A stretch of DNA of 64,000 bases from Gillisia mitskevichiae. Its GTDB lineage: Bacteria > Bacteroidota > Bacteroidia > Flavobacteriales > Flavobacteriaceae. A program made the position numbers and the translations under genes. The stretch covers positions 16,438-80,437 of the forward strand of contig NZ_RBLG01000007.1 of NCBI RefSeq assembly GCF_003634585.1. Reading direction: 5' to 3'. The notes beneath the pieces are model-generated. The model ran no database searches and had not been told where the DNA came from. It was given only the letters and a program-made list of their open reading frames with translations. Below, piece by piece: positions 8,334 to 17,239 of the stretch. Numbering within the stretch: the stretch's first letter is position 1; every line of letters begins with the position of its first letter.

Positions 8334-10787
8334 ATGGGTTTCTATATAAATGTACTTCTACCACTTCCATTAGAAATGCAATTTACCTATAAAATTTCCC
8401 AAGCTGAATTGGAAGTTTTGACTCCCGGAATGAGAGTTGCAGTGCCTTTTGGGAAATCCAAGGTTTATACTGGTATTGTTGTTTCTATTCATAACAATGC
8501 ACCACAGAAATATGAAGCTAAGGAGATCGAACAGATCCTTGATGATTCAGCTATAATTACCAAAAATCAACTGAAATTCTGGAACTGGATCTCTTCTTAT
8601 TATATGTGTGCAGAGGGAGAAGTTTTAAAGGCAGCTCTTCCTGGTGGCTTTTTATTGGAAAGTGAAACTTTAATTCAGCTTTTACCTTCTGGTAATGGCG
8701 AAGATGCACAATTAGACGATCAAGAATATCTTATTTATGAAGCCTTACAAAGACAATCATCTCTGAAGATTCAGGAGATCATGCAATTACTGGACAAGAA
8801 AACGGTGTTACCGGTAATTAATAGATTGGTTTCTAAAGGTGTAGTGGTGGTTAATCAGGAAATATTCGAGCAATATAAACCCAAGTTAATTCGCTATGTG
8901 AAGCTGAATGAAAAACATCTTCCAGAAAATGAAATGCATCTTTTGTTAGATGAGCTAAGCAAAGCTCCCAAACAAAAGGCTGTGATATTAACCTTATTTC
9001 AGCTTCAAGCGAGATCTAAAAAACCACTTGAACTAAAAGAACTTTCTAAAGCTAGCGGAACGTCTACAGCAGTAATTAAAAGTCTTATAGATAAAAAGAT
9101 TTTAATAGAATTTCATTTACAAAAAGATAGAATTGAATTTGATATAGAGGAAGTAGATCAACAAATGGTTTTGAATGAGTGGCAACAATCTGCATTTACA
9201 GAAATAACCGAAGCTTATAAAGATACAGATGTTTGTTTGCTACACGGGATTACTTCTTCTGGGAAAACAGAGATCTATATTAAATTAATAGAGCAAGTTA
9301 TTAAAGAAGGAAAACAGGTTCTTTATTTACTTCCTGAGATCGCATTAACCGCTCAATTGGTTTCTAGATTACAATCTTTTTTTGGAGAACAAGTATTGGT
9401 TTATCACAGTAAATACTCTGTGAATGAACGCATGGAAGTTTATAATCATGTTTTAAACAATAATGAGAAAGCTAAGATCATTTTAGGAGCACGCTCAGCT
9501 ATTTTTCTTCCATTTCAGGACCTTGGACTCATCGTTGTAGATGAAGAGCATGAAACAACATTTAAGCAATTTGATCCTGCACCAAGGTACAATGCGAGAG
9601 ATGCATCTGTAGTATTAGCCAAATTGCATGATGCTAAAGTGCTAATGGGATCTGCCACGCCATCTTTAGAATCTTATTATAATGCCACTCATAATAAATA
9701 TGCTCTTGTTTCATTAGATAGAAGATTCGGGAATGTATTGCCGCCAGAAATTGAAATTGTAGATCTTAAAGAGAAATACAAGAAGAAAAGAATGACAGGC
9801 CATTTTTCTGATAGATTGTTGGAGGAGATCAAATTTACACTAGAGGAAGGAGAGCAGGTAATCTTATTTCAGAATAGAAGAGGATATTCTCCTATTTTAG
9901 AATGCCTTACTTGTGGTCATTCTCCGCAATGTCCTAATTGCGATGTAAGTCTTACCTACCACAATCATAGCAATCAGTTGCGATGTCACTATTGCGGTTA
10001 TCATATGGCTATGCAAAAGCAATGTATGGCTTGTGAGAGTGTAGAACTTACCACCAAAGGTTTTGGGACCGAGCAAATAGAAACAGAATTAAGATCTTTA
10101 CTACCAGAGGCGAGAATAGGACGAATGGATCTAGATACTACTCGTGGTAAACATGGACATCAAAAAATAATAAGTGCTTTTGAACAGGAAAGCATTGATG
10201 TTTTGGTTGGAACCCAAATGCTAAGCAAAGGACTAGATTTTAGAAAGGTGAGATTGGTAGGTATCATGAATGCCGATAATTTGCTGAATTTCCCAGACTT
10301 TAGAGCGCATGAGCGAAGCTTTCAGCTAATGCTTCAGGTGGCAGGGAGATCTGGAAGAACAAAGAATAGAGGGAAGGTGATCGTCCAAACCTATAATCCT
10401 CATCATCAAATAGTGAAACAGGTTTCAGAAAACAACTATCTGGAAATGTATAAGGAGCAACTGGAAGAACGCTACCAATATCAATATCCTCCATATTATA
10501 AGCTTATAAAATTCACGATTAGAAGTAAGGATTATTCTAAAACCAATGATGCAGCAGATTGGATAGCTAAGTCTTTGGCTAATGTTTTTAGAGAACATGT
10601 TTTAGGGCCAGAATTTCCACCAGTAGCGAGGATACGTAATGAGTATTATAAGAATATTCTTTTAAAGATCCCACCAAATCAGTCCTTAGGAAAAACAAAA
10701 AAATATATTCAGAAGATCCTAACCAGTTTTAAGGCAATTGGAATATGGAGAAGTGTGAGGGTGATCACTAATGTAGATCCTTCGTAA
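8334..10787 (+). CDS. priA: Replication restart helicase PriA (primosomal protein N')
   Basis: 3'-to-5' DNA helicase that recognises stalled or repaired forks and starts reloading of the replicative helicase. The 817-residue protein is full length. It has the N-terminal DNA-binding domain (FYINVLLPLPL, then MRVAVPFGKSKVYTGIVV), Walker A HGITSSGKTE (about 304-313), DEEH (403-406), GSATPSLESYY and the paired zinc sites at about 523-565 (CLTCGHSPQCPNC, then CHYCGYH and CMAC). AGRSGR near 670 is helicase motif VI. The gene is alone, convergent with the LytTR regulator gene. Confidence 0.95.
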   Translation: MGFYINVLLPLPLEMQFTYKISQAELEVLTPGMRVAVPFGKSKVYTGIVVSIHNNAPQKYEAKEIEQILDDSAIITKNQLKFWNWISSYYMCAEGEVLKAALPGGFLLESETLIQLLPSGNGEDAQLDDQEYLIYEALQRQSSLKIQEIMQLLDKKTVLPVINRLVSKGVVVVNQEIFEQYKPKLIRYVKLNEKHLPENEMHLLLDELSKAPKQKAVILTLFQLQARSKKPLELKELSKASGTSTAVIKSLIDKKILIEFHLQKDRIEFDIEEVDQQMVLNEWQQSAFTEITEAYKDTDVCLLHGITSSGKTEIYIKLIEQVIKEGKQVLYLLPEIALTAQLVSRLQSFFGEQVLVYHSKYSVNERMEVYNHVLNNNEKAKIILGARSAIFLPFQDLGLIVVDEEHETTFKQFDPAPRYNARDASVVLAKLHDAKVLMGSATPSLESYYNATHNKYALVSLDRRFGNVLPPEIEIVDLKEKYKKKRMTGHFSDRLLEEIKFTLEEGEQVILFQNRRGYSPILECLTCGHSPQCPNCDVSLTYHNHSNQLRCHYCGYHMAMQKQCMACESVELTTKGFGTEQIETELRSLLPEARIGRMDLDTTRGKHGHQKIISAFEQESIDVLVGTQMLSKGLDFRKVRLVGIMNADNLLNFPDFRAHERSFQLMLQVAGRSGRTKNRGKVIVQTYNPHHQIVKQVSENNYLEMYKEQLEERYQYQYPPYYKLIKFTIRSKDYSKTNDAADWIAKSLANVFREHVLGPEFPPVARIRNEYYKNILLKIPPNQSLGKTKKYIQKILTSFKAIGIWRSVRVITNVDPS

Positions 10788-10847
10788 AAACAGTTGTAAA
10801 TGATCACGAGGAATCCTCTATAATGTTAATTCAGAAAAGCTTAAAAT

Positions 10848-11558
10848 TTATTGCATCGAGCTTAAAGCCTCTATAAGATTTGCTTTCTTATGTCTACTTA
10901 AAGGTAGTTGTTGTTTATCGATCTCAATATTCTTACTATTATAACGCTCCACTTTTTCAAGATTCACAATATAAGATTTATGAATTCTCAAAAACTTATC
11001 TGAGGGTAATTGCTGCTCAAAAGATTTCATAGTTGCAAGAACAACAAACGTATCTTTTTCTGTTACAAACTTAACGTAATCTCCTAAAGCTTCTATATAC
11101 TTTAACTTGCTAAGAAATACTTTTCTATTCTTTAGATTACTTTTTACGAAGATGAAATTCTCATCTTCAACAGGAACTCCATTGGTCTTTAGTTGATATA
11201 GGTTTAGAGCTTTTGAAACTGCATTATTAAAACGTTCTCTATTTACCGGTTTATGGATATAATCTACAGCATCATAATCGAAAGCTTTAAAAGCATATTT
11301 TGTTTTCCCTGTAACGAATATAATTTGCGGCTTATTTGGAAGGTCATCTAAAAGATCAAAACCTGAAAGAATAGGCATCTCTATATCTAGAAAGATAAGA
11401 TCTACCTCTGTATCTAACAAACCATTTTTGGTTTCTATCGCATTATTGTACTGTGCAACCACCTTTAAGTTAGGGTGATCCATTATAAGCTTTACAATCG
11501 ATAAACGTTGTAAGCTAGAATCATCCACAACAGCACATTTAAGTAAAATTTCGTCCAC
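10848..11558 (-). CDS. LytTR-family response regulator
   Basis: Two-domain transcription regulator of 236 residues. The receiver domain (about 5-120) has acidic residues VVDD and phospho-acceptor D58 in FLDIEMPILSGF, plus the Lys of IHKPVNRERF. The C-terminal LytTR DNA-binding domain (about 135-235) shows KLKYIEALGDYVKF and LRIHKSYIVNLEKVE. The start is a GTG at 11558; no in-frame ATG lies near, and any later start would remove the first receiver strand. No sensor kinase of the LytS or 7TMR type is adjacent, so its partner is elsewhere. It is divergent from the rpsF operon. Confidence 0.88.
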   Translation of the reverse strand: MDEILLKCAVVDDSSLQRLSIVKLIMDHPNLKVVAQYNNAIETKNGLLDTEVDLIFLDIEMPILSGFDLLDDLPNKPQIIFVTGKTKYAFKAFDYDAVDYIHKPVNRERFNNAVSKALNLYQLKTNGVPVEDENFIFVKSNLKNRKVFLSKLKYIEALGDYVKFVTEKDTFVVLATMKSFEQQLPSDKFLRIHKSYIVNLEKVERYNSKNIEIDKQQLPLSRHKKANLIEALSSMQ

Positions 11559-11694
11559 GTCTTGGTAAGGTTAAGTGTTAACAATATTACTGATAAAATA
11601 TTACTAAAGCAAGATAAATAGAAATTAGGTTTCGATGAAATACCAATTACATATATTAAAATGTATATTACTGTTAATACGTAATAAGAAAGGC

Positions 11695-11725
11695 TTTGCA
11701 GATAATAAAAAATGTGTTACTTTTG
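11695..11725 (+). promoter_or_regulatory. Promoter of the rpsF-rpsR-rplI operon
   Basis: Seen: TTTG at 11695-11698 and TACTTTTG at 11718-11725, separated by 19 bp. This is an exact match to the Bacteroidota housekeeping pattern TTTG-N17-23-TAnnTTTG. Transcription would start near 11731, about 20 nt before the rpsF ATG. Confidence 0.85.
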
Positions 11726-11751
11726 CAGCCAATTAATTTAAATCATAGTTT

Positions 11752-12090
11752 ATGAATCATTATGAAACTGTTTTCATCTTGAATCCCGTTTTATCTGATG
11801 AACAGATAAAGGAGACAGTTAAGAAATACGAAGATTTTCTTGTTTCTAACGGCGCCAAGATGGTATCCAAAGAAGATTGGGGGCTAAAAAAATTAGCTTA
11901 TGCAATCCAACACAAAAAAAGTGGTTTTTACCACTTATTCGAATTTCAAGCTCCAGGTGAGGTTATTAACCCATTGGAAGTTGAATTTAGAAGAGAAGAG
12001 CGTATGATGCGTTATCTAACTGTACGTTTAGATAAACATGCTATTGCTTGGGCAGAGAAAAGAAGAAATAGAAACAAAGAAAAAGCGTAG
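11752..12090 (+). CDS. rpsF: 30S ribosomal protein S6
   Basis: Structural protein of the small-subunit platform that binds 16S rRNA as a heterodimer with S18. The 112-residue protein has the standard fold and family motifs: [15 protein letters not shown] at the start, [20 protein letters not shown] in the middle and [16 protein letters not shown] near the end. It is first in a three-gene ribosomal operon. In other bacteria S6-S18 can bind its own leader RNA; the leader here is only about 20 nt, so such a control looks unlikely. Confidence 0.97.
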   Translation: MNHYETVFILNPVLSDEQIKETVKKYEDFLVSNGAKMVSKEDWGLKKLAYAIQHKKSGFYHLFEFQAPGEVINPLEVEFRREERMMRYLTVRLDKHAIAWAEKRRNRNKEKA

Positions 12091-12092
12091 TT

Positions 12093-12389
12093 ATGTCATC
12101 TATTGAACAACAAGCAAAAGGAAAGAAAGACGGAGAAATCAGGTATTTAACTCCGTTAAACATAGAAACCAATAAAGCTAAAAAATACTGTAGATTTAAA
12201 AGATCTGGTATTAAGTACATCGATTATAAAGATGCAGATTGGTTATTGAGTTTCGTAAATGAGCAAGGTAAATTGTTACCACGTCGTTTAACTGGAACTT
12301 CTTTGAAATATCAACGTAAGGTGGCTGTAGCGGTTAAACGTTCTCGTCACTTAGCATTAATGCCGTATGTTGGCGATTTATTAAAATAA
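12093..12389 (+). CDS. rpsR: 30S ribosomal protein S18
   Basis: Small-subunit protein and binding partner of S6 on the platform. It has 98 residues, longer than the about 75 of Escherichia coli because of an N-terminal extension with a run of charged residues ([20 protein letters not shown]), as is common in Bacteroidota. The core is standard: [35 protein letters not shown] and [12 protein letters not shown]. Only 2 bp separate it from rpsF. Confidence 0.97.
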   Translation: MSSIEQQAKGKKDGEIRYLTPLNIETNKAKKYCRFKRSGIKYIDYKDADWLLSFVNEQGKLLPRRLTGTSLKYQRKVAVAVKRSRHLALMPYVGDLLK

Positions 12390-12402
12390 GAAAGAGGCAA
12401 TT

Positions 12403-12852
12403 ATGGAATTGATACTTAAAAAAGACGTAGAAAACTTAGGATTTAAAAATGACATGGTAACTGTGAAGCATGGTTACGGTAGAAATTTTCTAATTCCTCA
12501 AGGCTTTGCAGATTTAGCAACTCCTTCAGCAAAGAAGGTATTAGCTGAAACTATTAAGCAACAAGCTTTTAAAGAGCAAAAGAATATAGATGCAGCTAAA
12601 AAACAAGCTGCTAAACTAAACGGATTGGAATTGAAACTTACTGCTAAAGCAGGTGGTGGAGATAAAATGTTTGGATCTATTACCAATGGAGACTTAGCTG
12701 ATGCATTAGCAAAAGAAGGAGTTGAATTGGAGAAAAAATTTATTGCGATCGCCGGTGGAAACATCAAGCGTTTAGGACAATATGAGGCAACTTTGCGTTT
12801 CCATCGTGAAGTGATCTCTTCGTTCTCTTTTGACGTTGTAGCTGAGGCTTAA
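12403..12852 (+). CDS. rplI: 50S ribosomal protein L9
   Basis: Large-subunit protein that binds near the base of the L1 stalk. The 149-residue protein has the two-domain shape of L9: an N-terminal domain (MELILKKDVENLGFKNDMV, then GYGRNFLIPQGFA), a long connecting helix rich in Lys, Ala and Gln (about 44-75), and a C-terminal domain with GGGDKMFGSITNGDLADAL. It is last in the rpsF operon and is followed by a strong terminator. Confidence 0.97.
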   Translation: MELILKKDVENLGFKNDMVTVKHGYGRNFLIPQGFADLATPSAKKVLAETIKQQAFKEQKNIDAAKKQAAKLNGLELKLTAKAGGGDKMFGSITNGDLADALAKEGVELEKKFIAIAGGNIKRLGQYEATLRFHREVISSFSFDVVAEA

Positions 12853-12868
12853 TCAAATAATTTATTAG

Positions 12869-12916
12869 AGCTGCTTAAAGAATATCAACGATATTTTTTG
12901 AGCAGCTTTTTTTTTA
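12869..12916 (+). terminator. Terminator of the rpsF-rpsR-rplI operon
   Basis: Seen: AGCTGCTTAAAGAATATC (12869-12886) pairs with GATATTTTTTGAGCAGCT (12890-12907) around a tiny loop; ten T follow. Confidence 0.93.
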
Positions 12917-13010
12917 CGCATAATTTAAAATGAACATATTAAAAAGTGCTGTTTCTTCTTAACTTTATAAATGAAGACACTGGCATTTTTAACTTTTCAG
13001 GATTTCAAAG

Positions 13011-13487
13011 ATGAAATATAGCAGACTCACCAAAGAACAATTTGAAGAATTACATCAGGAATTTATAAATTTCTTGGCTTCTCAATCCATCACAGCAGAC
13101 GAATGGGAGCAGATCAAAAAAAACAAGCCAGAGGTTGCTGAAGATGAATTAGATGTTTTTAGTGATCTAATCTGGGAAGGAGTTTTAGAGAAAGTTACTT
13201 ATTTAGAACATTTTTCTAAGCATCAAATGTATTTGTTCAATATTACCATGGCAGAAATTAAGCTAGTTGCTGTTAAAGTAGAGAATGAAGCAATAGATAT
13301 TACTACCAGAGAAGGATACCAGTGGCTTCAAAGTAATTTGCTAGACGATGCTGTGAATCTTTTTACTTCCACCAAAGCTGTGAGCGAGGATAGAAATAAG
13401 GATATTTTTGCTTTGATTAAACAAGGGGCCGTTATCACCAAAGGACAATTGTTTGAGTACTTTAATGATATGGTAGAGAATAATTAG
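13011..13487 (+). CDS. Conserved flavobacterial protein, DUF6495-like
   Basis: A soluble, acidic, mostly helical protein of 158 residues with no signal peptide or membrane segment. The start MKYSRLTKEQFEELHQEF and the middle DELDVFSDLIWEGVLEKV and YLEHFSKHQMYLF are conserved across flavobacteria, and I recall the family as DUF6495. Function unknown. It has a standalone position: terminator upstream, and its stop codon directly abuts the stop of the convergent permease gene with no spacer. Confidence 0.65.
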   Translation: MKYSRLTKEQFEELHQEFINFLASQSITADEWEQIKKNKPEVAEDELDVFSDLIWEGVLEKVTYLEHFSKHQMYLFNITMAEIKLVAVKVENEAIDITTREGYQWLQSNLLDDAVNLFTSTKAVSEDRNKDIFALIKQGAVITKGQLFEYFNDMVENN

Positions 13488-14729
13488 TTACTCGTATCTC
13501 AAGGATTCTATAGGATCTTGTTTAGCAGCTTTATTAGCTGGATAACTTCCTGCAAGTATTGCTACAAGTATGGTTATCCCGGTTGCCCATAACATAGCTT
13601 TCCACGGAGTTACAAAATCAAAATCTGCTACAGAGGCTACAGCATATCCAATTAAAATCCCTAGGATAATACCAAGAAGACCTCCTAATTGTCCAATTAT
13701 AAGGGTTTCCATAAAGAACTGAGTAGCAATAGTGCTTTTCTTAGCGCCTAAAGCTTTTCTAATCCCTATTTCACGGGTTCTTTCTGCCACAGAAACCAGC
13801 ATGATATTCATTAAAGCGATAGAGGACCCGAAGATTGTAATAATAGAGATAATCCAGGCAGCAATATTTAGATACCCTGTAATAGATAGAATTCTATTAA
13901 TAAGATCGTCGCTTTTTTCTATTCCAAAATTATTCTCTTCTACAGGATTCAGTCCGCGAATATTTCTGAAAGTGATAATTGCTTCACTTTGGGCGCTTTC
14001 CATTAATTCTTTATCATCAACTTTTACGCTAATGTTGTAATTTATATTAGGTTGAGTATAAATAGATCTCGCTGTTTCTATAGGGATCAATACTCTTAGA
14101 TCTTGATTATTTCCGAAAGTAGAACCTTTAGATTCCAGCATTCCAACAACCTGAAATTTCACTCCGCGAATACTGATAGTTTTTCCAATAGGATTCGTAT
14201 TTTTAAAAAGTCCTTCAGCAAAATCGGCTCCTAATATGGCAACTTTATTGTTGTTTTGAATATCGAAATATGTGAATTCTCTTCCGTTCTCTAATTTTAA
14301 ACCAGAATTGGTTAAATAATTTTCATTTATCCCTACAACCGAAACTTCTGGATCTGTTTTATCTCCTTCAAATTTAACTTCTGCCGTTCCTGTTCCATTA
14401 AATGAAAGAGAGGTTTGAGTTTTTGGAAAAATAAATTCCTCTTTAAAAGTTCTAACTTCTCTATAAGATAAAATAGGATTTATTTTCTCTTTTTCGTCTC
14501 CACCACGAGACTGAGTTACAAATTCATAACGCTGTAAATTAAACGTATTAGACCCCATAGAGGCAAAATCGCTACTAATTGTGTTTTCTAATGCACTAAC
14601 TGCGCTTAAAATTCCTACCAAAGCAGTAATTCCAATTGCGATTATTAAAACAGTTAGAATGGTTCTAAGAATTTGACTTCTAATAGATTCAAAAGCAATC
14701 CTTACATTTTCCTTAAAGAGTTTAAACAT
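13488..14729 (-). CDS. ABC transporter permease, MacB/FtsX type
   Basis: Mechanotransmission-type permease of 413 residues. It has an N-terminal membrane helix (about 20-45), a large MacB periplasmic core domain (about 46-250, including GREFTYFDIQNNNKVAILG) and three C-terminal FtsX-type helices. The signature SVAERTREIGIRKALGA lies between the first two of those helices. Such permeases work with an ATPase and often an HlyD-like adaptor to export substrates or signal across the envelope. No ATPase gene is adjacent, so its partner is encoded elsewhere. Confidence 0.9.
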   Translation of the reverse strand: MFKLFKENVRIAFESIRSQILRTILTVLIIAIGITALVGILSAVSALENTISSDFASMGSNTFNLQRYEFVTQSRGGDEKEKINPILSYREVRTFKEEFIFPKTQTSLSFNGTGTAEVKFEGDKTDPEVSVVGINENYLTNSGLKLENGREFTYFDIQNNNKVAILGADFAEGLFKNTNPIGKTISIRGVKFQVVGMLESKGSTFGNNQDLRVLIPIETARSIYTQPNINYNISVKVDDKELMESAQSEAIITFRNIRGLNPVEENNFGIEKSDDLINRILSITGYLNIAAWIISIITIFGSSIALMNIMLVSVAERTREIGIRKALGAKKSTIATQFFMETLIIGQLGGLLGIILGILIGYAVASVADFDFVTPWKAMLWATGITILVAILAGSYPANKAAKQDPIESLRYE

Positions 14730-14794
14730 AATATATTTGGTCTAACAATAAGATTAGACTATCAAGATACTTATATGTTACTTAAAATTTGAAA

Positions 14795-14828
14795 TTTGTT
14801 TTGGTTCGTTTAAAAATTAAGATATTTG
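14795..14828 (+). promoter_or_regulatory. Promoter-like motif far upstream of hisS
   Basis: TTTG (14795-14798) or TTTTG (14799-14803) precedes GATATTTGCAGC; GATATTTG (14821-14828) is a one-mismatch TAnnTTTG box. It points right and would give hisS a leader of about 230 nt that contains the inverted repeat at 14901. This 335-bp gap (14730-15064) otherwise holds only that repeat. Confidence 0.4.
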
Positions 14829-14900
14829 CAGCACTAATAAAATTGAAAAAACTGTTGAAATCATCCATTTTACTTAATTGACTTAAGGTTTTAAGTTTTT

Positions 14901-14957
14901 GTCTCCCTGAGCGTAGTCGAAGGCTTATTAAAACATCTCGACTTCGCTCGATGTGAC
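14901..14957. repeat. Intergenic inverted repeat with GAGCG-AGTCGA cores
   Basis: Seen: left arm GTCTCCCTGAGCGTAGTCGA (14901-14920) and right arm CTCGACTTCGCTCGATGTGAC minus its last base (14937-14956) share GTC-N5-GAGCG-N-AGTCGA when the right arm is reverse-complemented. It is GC-richer than its surroundings. The form matches REP-like elements scattered between genes in flavobacteria. It lies between the divergent permease and hisS genes. Confidence 0.7.
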
Positions 14958-15064
14958 CTTTAGGAATAATACCAATAAGAAAAAGGATTTATATTATTTT
15001 TTTTGAAATTGATAATTCAGCAATATTTTAAATATAGTTCACTATAATATCACAAAACAAAATT

Positions 15065-16435
15065 ATGGCACAAAAACCATCGATCCCTAAAGGTACCAGA
15101 GATTTTTCCCCAAAAGAAGTTTCTAAACGTACTTATATAATGAATACTATTAAGGCACAATTTGAAAAGTTTGGATTTCAACCTATTGAAACTCCAAGTT
15201 TTGAAAATTCAGATACATTGATGGGGAAATACGGGGAAGAAGGAGATAGATTGATCTTTAAGATCTTGAATTCAGGAGATTTTCTTAAAAAAGCCAATCA
15301 AGAAGCCTATAAAAATTCAGACAGTTTAAAACTCACATCTTCGATTAGTGAAAAAGCTTTGAGGTACGATCTTACAGTTCCTTTCGCAAGGTATGTGGTT
15401 CAACATCAAAGTGAAGTAGAGTTTCCTTTTAAGCGCTACCAAATTCAACCAGTATGGAGAGCAGATAGACCGCAGAAAGGAAGATTTAGAGAATTCTTTC
15501 AATGCGATGCAGATGTTGTTGGTAGCAATAGTCTATGGCAAGAAGTAGAATTCATTCAGCTATATGATGATGTATTTACAAAGCTTAAATTGGAAGGGGT
15601 TACTATAAAGCTTAACAATAGAAAGGTTTTGTCTGGATTTGCTGAAGTGATTGGAGAGCAAGACAGGTTGATAGATTTTACGGTGGCATTAGATAAGTTA
15701 GATAAAATTGGAGAAGAAGGAGTTAAAAAAGAGATGCTTGAAAAAGGGATCTCTTTGGAAGCATTAAAAAATATCCAACCAATTTTTGGTTTGAAAGGTA
15801 ATTTTGGTGAGAAAGTAGAAGTGCTGAAGCAAATACTTTCTAATTCTGAGATAGGAATGAAAGGAGTAGAGGAATTGGAGTTTATTCAGAATGTGATTTC
15901 TGAGATGCCATTGAAATCTGCACTTTTAGATCTCGATGTCACTTTGGCTCGAGGTTTAAACTATTACACTGGAGCTATTTTTGAAGTTGCTCCCCCGGCA
16001 ATAGTTAAAATGGGTTCTATTGGTGGTGGTGGAAGATACGATGATCTTACTGGTATCTTTGGCTTAAAGGATATGAGCGGAGTAGGTATTTCCTTCGGGT
16101 TGGATAGGATATACCTTGTTCTGGAAGAGCTCGACCTTTTCCCAGATACGGTAACAGCAAATACTAAAGTGTTATTTATCAATTTTGGCGAAAAAGAAGC
16201 TCTTTATGGATTAAAAGCTGTTCAGAAATTAAGGGATGCTGGAATTGCTGCAGAAATATATCCAGATACTTCAAAAATGAAGAAACAAATGAATTATGCT
16301 AATAGACGTGAAATTCCATTTGTTGTTTTGGCAGGGGAGGAAGAGATGAACAATAAAGTTTATGGATTAAAAGACATGGTTTCTGGAGATCAGGAAAAAA
16401 TATCTTTGGAAGCTATGATAGATAGATTAAGCTAG
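15065..16435 (+). CDS. hisS: Histidyl-tRNA synthetase
   Basis: Class II aminoacyl-tRNA synthetase that charges tRNA-His. The 456-residue protein has motif 1 near FGFQPIETPSFENS, motif 2 as RYQIQPVWRADRPQKGRFRE, the histidine-binding ARGLNYYTGAIFEV and GSIGGGGRYDDL, motif 3 in SGVGISFGLDRIY, and a C-terminal anticodon-binding domain (LFINFGEKEALYGLKAVQK onward). The start MAQKPSIPKGTRDFSPKEV is family-typical. It is monocistronic and ends in a strong terminator. Confidence 0.96.
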   Translation: MAQKPSIPKGTRDFSPKEVSKRTYIMNTIKAQFEKFGFQPIETPSFENSDTLMGKYGEEGDRLIFKILNSGDFLKKANQEAYKNSDSLKLTSSISEKALRYDLTVPFARYVVQHQSEVEFPFKRYQIQPVWRADRPQKGRFREFFQCDADVVGSNSLWQEVEFIQLYDDVFTKLKLEGVTIKLNNRKVLSGFAEVIGEQDRLIDFTVALDKLDKIGEEGVKKEMLEKGISLEALKNIQPIFGLKGNFGEKVEVLKQILSNSEIGMKGVEELEFIQNVISEMPLKSALLDLDVTLARGLNYYTGAIFEVAPPAIVKMGSIGGGGRYDDLTGIFGLKDMSGVGISFGLDRIYLVLEELDLFPDTVTANTKVLFINFGEKEALYGLKAVQKLRDAGIAAEIYPDTSKMKKQMNYANRREIPFVVLAGEEEMNNKVYGLKDMVSGDQEKISLEAMIDRLS

Positions 16436-16452
16436 ATTATTATTAAAAATAT

Positions 16453-16490
16453 AAAAGCCCCAGAAAAGGATATTTCTGGGGCTTTTATAT
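16453..16490. terminator. Bidirectional terminator between hisS and the CCC-motif gene
   Basis: Seen: AAAAGCCCCAGAAA (16453-16466) and TTTCTGGGGCTTTT (16473-16486) form a perfect 14-bp stem; T-rich tracts occur on both sides. Confidence 0.93.
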
Positions 16491-16503
16491 TTTAAGATTC
16501 TGA

Positions 16504-16836
16504 TTACATTCCTTGCGGTTCCATCATCTCCCGCTGAAATTCTTCTAAACCTTCCATTCCCCCATAAAAGATTAGCGCACCAATAAAGGTTAATAAAAAC
16601 AGAGCGCTTAACACCAATCCAATAATAGCCAAGATCCGTCCAAGTTTCACATTTTGATATCCGAGATACATTTCGGGATTTGCATTGTAAATTTCCATTG
16701 CTTTTTTAGCTAATATTAATGTTATAATTCCAAATATCACCCCTACAATTCCGTAACAGCAACAACCAACTATAGATAGTATTCCTAAAATTAATATTAA
16801 AGTAGCGTTTGGTAATTCTTGTTTGTTTAATTCCAT
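16504..16836 (-). CDS. CCC-motif small membrane protein (DUF4190-like)
   Basis: A 110-residue protein with two or three hydrophobic segments. The first contains three adjacent cysteines (SIVGCCCYGIVGVIFG), the mark of the bacteroidotal CCC-motif membrane protein family. Between the helices lies NPEMYLGYQNVKLGRILAII, a conserved cytoplasmic loop. Function unknown. It lies 26 bp after the DUF2752 gene on the same strand; the two families are often neighbours. Confidence 0.8.
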   Translation of the reverse strand: MELNKQELPNATLILILGILSIVGCCCYGIVGVIFGIITLILAKKAMEIYNANPEMYLGYQNVKLGRILAIIGLVLSALFLLTFIGALIFYGGMEGLEEFQREMMEPQGM

Positions 16837-16862
16837 AAGTTGAATTTGTTTTTTAGTTGGTT

Positions 16863-17147
16863 TTAGTTGAAAAAATAATACATTTTAAATAGATAGCTCA
16901 CAGCTAATACAAATGCAGTAATTAAAATAAGTGTGATCTTTATAAGATAATCTTTTTGAAATTTATAAAATAGATTGAAAATTACAAACCCAAGTAAAAT
17001 TAAAATAGGGTAGATAGCCGGAAACATAATAAAGGCAGCGTGAAAATCTCCTTTTAATAATAACAAAACAGAACGTTGGCCACCACAACCATAACATTCT
17101 AATCCAAAAAGTTGTTTGTTTAAACAGGGAAGTAATAGTTCTTCCAT
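16863..17147 (-). CDS. DUF2752 membrane protein
   Basis: A 94-residue protein with a short cysteine-containing N-terminal part and two C-terminal membrane helices. The motif CLNKQLFGLECYGCGGQRSV carries the CxxCGxxR signature of DUF2752, which may bind a metal or form a disulfide. Function unknown. It is upstream of the CCC-motif gene and probably in the same transcript. Confidence 0.8.
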   Translation of the reverse strand: MEELLLPCLNKQLFGLECYGCGGQRSVLLLLKGDFHAAFIMFPAIYPILILLGFVIFNLFYKFQKDYLIKITLILITAFVLAVSYLFKMYYFFN

Positions 17148-17239
17148 AATTTCAATTTCCCTCAGTAAGGATTTATTTTCTAAGAGGAAAACCTCTAAAT
17201 TTCAATTAATATCTCGTGAACTCCCTCGAGATTTTTAAT

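Noticed and set aside
10795..10830. GAGGAATCCTC palindrome between priA and the LytTR gene as a terminator.
   Set aside because: The stem is only four base pairs and lacks a T-tract.
13488..14729. The lone MacB-like permease as part of an export operon.
   Set aside because: No ATPase, adaptor or TolC-like gene is adjacent on either side.
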